From NCBI GenBank assembly GCA_001687465.1, contig LVLI01000098.1:124001-188000 (forward strand): a stretch of 64,000 bases of DNA, given 5' to 3'. This stretch comes from Halocafeteria seosinensis (Eukaryota; Sar; Bigyra; Bicosoecida). A program made the translations under genes and the position numbers. Below the pieces are notes generated by a model that made no database searches, had not been told where the DNA came from, and saw nothing but the letters and a program-made list of their open reading frames with translations. This document shows, one piece after another, positions 57,701 through 64,000 of this stretch. Position 1 is the first letter of the stretch. Every line of letters starts with the position of its first letter.

Positions 57701-59967
57701 GATTCGCTCCTGAGGTCCGTGAACCTATGCAATGGAGGTTACAGCGAAACAAACAGGCTTATGAGAAACTTGTCAATCATGTTAAGAAAATACAACGATG
57801 TTGGAGATCCTACATTGCTCGTACTCTTGTGGCTCGCATGAGGCAGCAACGGGGAGCTCTAACTCTACAGAAGTGGTGGAGAGGCTGCATGGGACGCATG
57901 AGAGCAGCGCAAAAGCGCCGAGAACACTGGGCTGCCCATGTTATCCAAAGATATTGGAGAGGCTACGCCGGAAGGGAAGTGGCTGCTCGCATGGCCGTCG
58001 AGGGTAAGAGCGCGAAACTGATTCAAAAATGCTGGAGAGGATACAGGGCAAGAACGTTCGTTGCACTCCTAAGGAAAGCTCGTGGTGATGCATCCGTCAA
58101 AATTCAGAGTTTAGTGAGACAACGCCAAGCAATGAAACGCGCCTGGAGGCTCCGTGACATGCATAATGCTTCAACCAATATTCAGCGGGTCTGGCGAGGA
58201 AAACTAGGAAGAGCTCGTGCTCGAAAGGAGCGTGATAAGTACTTGTTCAGCAAGAGTCAAAGCCAAAGTATCGAATTCGGTCGCCAGATGTTAATGGAGC
58301 ACAAACTTCATGGAACGAAACTCCAAAGTGAGGTATCTACACTTACACATGATAAAATAGAGACGGAGGAAGCCATTCAGCAGGTGAATCAAGAGATCAA
58401 CACCTTCCACAATGCTGTGTATAACTTCGAGCGTCAGATGAATGAATTATCAAGCGTAGAAACACGAGAAGGAAGCAACTTGGATGAGGATGCAAAAGCA
58501 CAGTTACGTGTCCAGAAGAACGAGTTGGACCGGAATTTCTCCGCAATGCTGGTGAAAATCGCAGATAGGAAAGAAAAGCTCCAAAATTTGGAAGTTCGGC
58601 TACAAAAGATTGACGCTACTCGCGAAGCGAAACAGAAAGAGCTAAGCGATTTAGAAAGGAAACTTGTAGTACTACTGGAGGAACAGCAGCGGGACTTAAA
58701 GGCAATCAAAGTTCGCCAAGAGCACAAAGGGGAGAGATTGATTGAGGATGCAGTGTCTGCTGTTCAAAAACACTTAAAGCACGGTAATAAGTTGTCCCTG
58801 AAAGATGGTAATGCACCCGAAGGTATTGAGTCAAGCGAAGGCGCCCTCTCAAGTGATGGTGGAGGTGGCGGTGGGGACAGCGGGCCTACGGCCAAACAGC
58901 GAGCTGATGCCAATGCTCTCATGTCAAGTACAGAGACAATGATGAAGTTCGGATTTATGGGCATGTCTTTGACATATTTCTCTTCGCTGAATATGATTCG
59001 CGCAATGAAGCAAGTAGGAACGGCGAACACCCTGCTTTCCAACCCATTGATAGATATGCCGAAAGGAACTGACGGAGACCCGGTTTCTTTCCAACCTCCT
59101 TTGAGGGCTGGTCAAACTGCTGGGCAGGAGAATATCAGCCCCGAATTATGGACAGTTGCTGATGTAGGAGACTGGCTTACAAGTCTACAGTTGAGTCAGT
59201 ACGCTGATGCTTTTGCAGAAGGGGCTGTCGATGGATTCCTTCTGAAAGAGCTCACGGACGAAGAACTGAAGGAGTCTTTGGGTGTTACGCACAATATGCA
59301 CAGGAAGAAGATACTAAGTGCTGTGAGGCGCACTTTCGGAATGGGGGGCGTATCTTCGTCTCCTTCCCGCGCCCACCCAAGCGGATACGAGCAGTCAGTG
59401 CAAGGATTTGAGAGCGCTTCTTCTGCTTCTGTTGGAGGACCCAACAGTCCCCATGTTGGAGGAGGCTCCATGTTCGGGGAAAGAGAGTCTCCCATTAACG
59501 CTATGGGAAGTGTTGAAAGTAGCGTTCACCCAGCTGCTGCTGGTTTGAAATTGGAACCTATGATGCGAAAAATTAAGAACGGCAGAGTCAATGAGGTGCA
59601 AGAAGCGATCTCTGCTTTCCCAGAGGAACCTTTCCCGGAGGAATACGTTTATGATCAATTCAAAGAGGAAGTTGGGACCCAGTACATTGGTTCCATTGAC
59701 GCTCAGCCGTTCCACATCAACAAGGCCGACGACCACGGAAATACCCTCCTGATATGTGCCGCGCAAAATGGTCAAAAGAATATTGCAGCGATATTGCTCT
59801 CCAGAGGTGCTAATCCGAACCATCAAAACGTAGCCGGTAACACGGCGTTACATTTTGCAATGAATTTCGGATATGCGGATGTAGGAGACCTGCTGATCAA
59901 ACATGGCGCTTCATCTACCCTTACTAACGTATACGATTTGACGCCTTACGATGGTATCGGTCCGTAA
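54733..59967 (+). CDS. Receiver-like / AB-hydrolase / IQ / SAM / ankyrin protein
   Basis: Five exons (54733-54894, 54960-55238, 55300-55512, 55574-55639, 55708-59967) give 1659 residues. Order: beta-rich N-terminal region (about 55-250); receiver-like domain (about 270-400: GRVLIADAD, YDVVLVEDHLQ, PIIVFTATPP, GIDGYIAKPF); basic linker; alpha/beta-hydrolase-like domain (about 460-780: VLLFNYPGQAF, YLLGVGYGGAIASC, RAGHELLQEA); linker; six IQ motifs (about 930-1080, such as AHVIQRYWRGYAGREVAARM); coiled coil (about 1100-1260); SAM domain (ELWTVADVGDWLTSLQLSQY); ankyrin repeats (about 1560-1659: GNTLLICAAQNGQKNIAAIL). IQ motifs bind calmodulin, SAM and ankyrin bind proteins. Both enzyme-like domains lack standard catalytic residues. 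A calcium-responsive ciliary or cytoskeletal scaffold is inferred. Confidence 0.88.
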
Positions 59968-60352
59968 GTAATAAAGGCACTGTATGTTGTTTTGGTTCGT
60001 GGTGATTGGTATCAACATGACAGTGTTCAAAACACACACTATATCGTGATAACACACTGATAGTTTCTGGAGGCCAACTCCAGTCGGCATCTAACGAATG
60101 GAAACATGCATGTTTCCCCACCTTGTGTCGCGCAAGACCGCGATTGTTGTTGAAAGTATGCTGTATTCACGACCATACCGGTATATGGTATATGGTTGTA
60201 CAATTCCTAGCAGCTAGTTGCTGGCCGCTACGAAACTTCTTTGGAATTGAATTGTTGTTTTGCATCTCCATTCAACCAAATAGATAATTACAACAGATGT
60301 TTCATGTGGTAATAACTTATGCAATTCATAAAAGTGCTGATTTCTTGACGTA
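59968..60352. other. Short spacer
   Basis: About 385 bp between tandem genes. A palindromic patch lies near 60173-60196 (cataccggtatatggtatatg). No coding signal. Confidence 0.4.
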
Positions 60353-62622
60353 ATGAGCTCAATGGCGTCTTCCTCCTCCACGGAGGAAGCGAGTGTCTCA
60401 ATGGATTCTCACGAGGATAATGGCGCTTTCGAGCGCCGCTATGGCGCTAATGGAGGCGGCGACAACATGTCTCGTTTATTCCAGGCTTTGGACCAAAGCA
60501 TAGCGAACGTGGAGCAGCAAGAGGGCGAGGAAGAGCAGAGAGAGGAGCCTTCGAGCTCACAGAACGTGGTTCATATACAGGCCGAAAACAGTCTTATTGA
60601 GAAAGATGACGATGTATTTTCTTCGTCATATTATGACAAGCAGAAAGCCAAATATGATGCCCAACCGGCGCAGACAAACTCTCAAACGACAGTGAATGAG
60701 AGCACATCAAAGGCGCCGGCCTCTGGCGAGGAGGCGCCAGAACCTGTAGTTCAGCAAGTCCATTACCATTCTTTACGAGACGATTCCCACGCCACAGGGA
60801 AAGTTCAGGGAACTCAGATTGCCTCCTCTGTCAATACCGAAGACTCCGGAGGAGTTGCCGCGCAAGAGGAGGAAGACGATGAATTCGAGTTCGACCTTGA
60901 CGCACTAGTCCAAGGAGGAACCACCAGCAGTACCACTACTGCAAATAGTACGTCCACGCCAGCACAATCGCAGCAAAAGACGGCAGAAGGCTCGATCAAT
61001 GCGAACCATCCGAGCAAAGACGATGTCCAGGTTTTCTCGAACGAAATTCCCCAGAATAGCACTGATGCTAGTGGAACGAATAGCTCTACAACAGGAGAGA
61101 CCAACACAGCCGGTAAGGATACAGATGATGACAAGGAAAATGAAAAAGCACCTATGGACCCACCCGCCGACATGGAGGATGACGGTGGAGCATCTTCATT
61201 ACGACAGGTACGGGAATCTTACTTCGGGCACAATGACAGTGTGCAGCTCTAGTTGGTGACACCATGCGCATGCGATTCCCGCAGGTAAGGAAGGGACTAG
61301 GCAACTCTGCAGAAGGGGATAAGAAAGGTACAGTAGCTGAGAATATCACTAGCAATATCGATACAGACAACTTTACTTCCGGTAAGTGGTTTTGCACTTA
61401 ACACTTGTGGCATTGTACTCCGTTTCAGCTGATGCTTCTGGGACTTTCAGCCGTTAATGAGCCTTTGACTAGTCTTCCGGAAGCACCTGAGGAAGAAGAA
61501 GAGGAGGAGGAAGAAGAAGACGAATATGAAGAGACGGCCCCAACTGTTAAATCGCAAGAGATGGACAAGGGAAAAGCTACGGAACAAGAAGTGGAGGAGC
61601 AGCAGGATGTGATCGAATTTGGCGAGACGCAGACGACGGAGGGAATTCACTATGAAGAAGCTATAGAATACATGACGAGAAAAGATGTCCTCGCATCTGC
61701 AGGGGATTTATCTCAGGTGCGTCCCTATGAGTGTGTACTTTCTGTAATCAGTCTCCGTGTTCCAGACATGTTGTGGGTGTTCACAGGTCAAACTTCCACC
61801 GGCTCCTCCGAAGCTGAGTTGCCTACCGTTTCTGTGTCGCGGTAGTGCTTTGAGACCCAGTTTACATGAGCAATATTACCAAGTGATGGGACTGTCCAAA
61901 ATGAAATATAGCCCTGTTGACCAGTTCCACAGGAACATCATGCTCTCCGTGTTTTCGAAAGTGACGGAGCGACCACACGCTAATGCAGACTGGACTTTCT
62001 TGGGATTCCAGGTATGGTCCCGAGTAGAAGCTATATGACGTAGGATGGGGTTTTATAAGCCTTGACTGCCCGTATTGCAGAATAGTGACTTTTCCACGGA
62101 TCTTCGGGGAGTCGGCATGTTAGGTCCGCTCCAAATGCTCTGGCTAGCAGAGAACCATCCAGAGCTGTCAAGAGAATGGATGGAAAATCCGACGTGCTCT
62201 GAGGACAGTTATCCGTTTGCCCTTCAATCTCTGAGCATGACATCATACGCGCTACAGGTATGCTAACACACAGTGATCATCTCGTTCGTCCCTGTAGTGG
62301 TATCTATGTTTACTCTACGCAGGCTCTACGAGCAGGTAGGCTCAACGCCCTGTGCAATCGAGCGGGCAACGTGACTCTAGTGGCGAACTGGTACTACGCT
62401 GGACTTTTCAGTGAATTCATCAAAACGTTTAGGCAGAGAAACCTAAGTGAAGAGTATTCTGGAGTCCTAGGCAGAGAAATTGCAGAGAAATGTCAAACTC
62501 GTCCTGAAGGTTAGTGCAGGGTCTTCAGTTTTCGCGAATCGCTGTCAATTGCTTTATTGTTGACGATGCTTACAGAACCTATTAAGGCACTGCACGTACC
62601 TACTAACTGGAAAGCAAGATGA
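60353..62622 (+). CDS. ELMO-domain protein
   Basis: Seven exons (60353-61207, 61285-61381, 61451-61716, 61787-62011, 62081-62257, 62323-62509, 62576-62622) give 617 residues. The first 400 residues are acidic and low in complexity (Glu/Gln/Ser/Thr, with PEEEEEEEEEDEYEET). The C-terminal part is an ELMO/CED-12 domain: KYSPVDQFHRNIMLSVFSKV, ADWTFLGFQ, FSTDLRGVGMLGPLQMLWL and YPFALQSLSMTSYALQALRA, then AGLFSEFIKTFRQRN. ELMO-domain proteins regulate small GTPases: ELMOD proteins are Arf/Arl GAPs, and ELMO1-type proteins act in Rac GEF complexes. Here the domain is C-terminal and alone, closer to ELMOD. The GAP Arg cannot be confirmed by eye. The stop lies 13 bp from the convergent Mot1 stop. Confidence 0.9.
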
Positions 62623-62635
62623 TGAAGGAGTGGTA

Positions 62636-64000
62636 TTATTGATCATTAGCTAATGCCGACGCTGAAACGGCGGATGGGGATTCTTCGTCTGCAGCGATGA
62701 CGCTAGCGGAAACCAACTTCTTGAATTCCTGCACATTCATTATTTCCTCTTCAATTGTGTCCTTCGCTATAAGACGGTTCACGAACACTGTTTGTTTCTG
62801 TCCTAGACGATGTGCCCGATCCATAGCTTGGAGATCATTGAATGGGTTCCAGCTATGATCGATAAAGACGACGATGTTCGCAGATGCCAAATTGAGCCCT
62901 AAGTTACCAACTCCAGTCGTTAGCAGCATGAGCTTGATCTCAGAATTCTCATTAAACTCCCTCGCACGGTTTTGGCGTTCTGTCACTGGAGTGCCCCCAT
63001 CAATCCGGGAGTACTTCACGGATGGGAAGTACTGTTTCAAGAGCTTTGTCTCTACTGCATCCAGCATTGCCGGAAATCGAGAAAATATCAAGAGCTTTTG
63101 CACAGGGGTTTCCTCCTCTTTGCTATCAGTTACCCGCCTAGTGGTTGTCACAAGCGTTGATTGGACAGCTTCATGAGCCATCTTCGAATGTACAAGGTTA
63201 TCTGTATCTAAACCGGATCCGACATCTTTCCACTCCAAGGGTTTCTTCCCGGTGCCCGATTTCTTCCTGGAACCATTTGTAGCGTCCGTCGATTCATTGC
63301 TTTGGACATATACAGCCGGATCCCTACCAAGACATGCATTCTGTATAATATCCTCCAGAGCTTGCAGCTTGCTTGACGTGCTAATGTCAGTTTCACTGGA
63401 GGTGTCACCATCGGCCGAGGGTAAAGCAGCGTCGTTACAGATATATTGAAGCTTCCGCAAATTTGATAATGTTTCTGTTCCGCCCGATTTCTCTTGAGAT
63501 TTCCTGCTTTCATGGGCACGGCGAAGATCTGCGGTCATTTCTTCGTTACAGTGTTTTTGATACAATTCTCTCTGTTTCTTGGACAATTCCACGGTAACAT
63601 CCTGGATGACCTTTGGGGGTAGTTCTTCCAGGACCTGATCCTTCGTTCTCCGTAGCACAAGCCCCTTCATTTGGTAATGCAGTTTCTTTAGCGCATCATT
63701 GGCAGCTTTCAATTGAGACTCATCTTTTGCACAGTGCCGTGCGGTTGATACAGGCTTCTCGAAACTGAGCGGCATAAACTCGTGGTTAGAGATTTTACAC
63801 AGACCAATGCAAGTATCAGGGTTCAAACTTACTTCATCCGGAATGATTTTTTATCCCCCAGATAACCTGGCATCAAGAAATCAAAAATGGACCATATATC
63901 CGACAAGGAGTTCTGAATGGGAGTCCCAGTTAGGGCAATCCTACTACTGGCAGGCACTTGTTTAATGCAAGTCGCGATTTTTGTCGTCGGATTTGATATA
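62636..64000 (-). CDS. BTAF1: Mot1/BTAF1 Swi2/Snf2 ATPase, C-terminal part
   Basis: Two exons are visible, 64000-63833 and 63764-62636, joined by a 68 bp intron; the N-terminal part lies beyond the window. Mot1 removes TATA-binding protein from DNA using ATP. Helicase motifs: RIALTGTPIQNSLSDIWSIF (motif III region), DFLMPGYLGDKKSFR, LVLRRTKDQVLEELPPKVIQ, QKLLIFSRFPAMLDAVE, LLTTGVGNLGLNLASANIVV (motif V) and DLQAMDRAHRLGQKQTVFVN (motif VI). The end, DTIEEEIMNVQEFKKLVSAS, matches Mot1 more than other Snf2 members. A Ser/Asp-rich insert sits between LRKLQYICNDAAL and the QKLLIFSR strand. Nuclear location expected. Confidence 0.9.

Noticed and set aside
58434-59042. Ser/Phe/Cys-rich minus frames opposite the large multidomain gene
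   Set aside because: Mirror frames of the Glu/Lys-rich coiled coil on the plus strand.
1-64000. CRISPR arrays, operons, bacterial promoters or ribosome binding sites
   Set aside because: None seen; the intron-rich eukaryotic organisation makes them irrelevant.

Overview
This window comes from a compact nuclear genome of a microbial eukaryote. Most genes are cut by short GT-AG introns, typically 60-75 bp, at all three phases. Spacers are short and the gene content is eukaryotic: AMP deaminase, YIPF5, eIF3j, PDCD5, TMEM209, ELMO and Mot1/BTAF1. A TPPP/p25-alpha protein, a TPH-like coiled-coil protein and a large IQ/SAM/ankyrin protein suggest, by inference, an organism with a cilium or flagellum. 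I see no plastid, ribosomal RNA or convincing tRNA gene. The lineage cannot be fixed from the sequence alone.

Layout. 1-8.4 kb holds fast-evolving or lineage-specific genes: a leucine-rich-repeat protein (-), an unrecognised membrane protein (+) and a membrane-anchored GLUG-repeat surface protein (+). 9.2-20.3 kb is mostly housekeeping: a small Cys-rich protein (-), glutathionyl-hydroquinone reductase (+), a trichohyalin-like coiled-coil protein (+), N-acetylglucosamine-6-phosphate deacetylase (-), a small ubiquitin-fold-like protein (+) and a manganese-type superoxide dismutase (-). 20.3-24.2 kb is an accessory island: a Cys-rich orphan, a BED-finger gene between GC-rich inverted arms (probable transposon remnant) and a gene carrying a duplicated EYxGEA-type motif.

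24.2-43 kb carries cytochrome b5-type sulfite oxidase (-), a kelch-like surface protein (-), a nine-exon membrane protein (+), a small ankyrin protein (+), YIPF5 (-), a TPR protein (+), AMP deaminase (-) and PDCD5 (+). 43-64 kb carries glyoxalase II (-), a gene-poor stretch with a broken NDUFS7 copy, TMEM209 (+), eIF3j (+), a p25-alpha protein with duplicated end modules (-), a 1659-residue multidomain protein (+), an ELMO-domain protein (+) and the C-terminal part of Mot1/BTAF1 (-), which runs off the right edge.

Neighbouring genes alternate strand, giving many tail-to-tail pairs. Two of these have stop codons only 2 and 13 bp apart. Exon coordinates were worked out by hand from splice motifs and reading-frame phase. 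Where I give a residue count, the exon lengths add up to a whole number of codons. The most striking object is the 1659-residue protein at 54733-59967: a receiver-like domain with Glu at the phospho-acceptor position, an alpha/beta-hydrolase fold whose nucleophile elbow reads GVGYG, six IQ motifs, a coiled coil, a SAM domain and ankyrin repeats in one chain.
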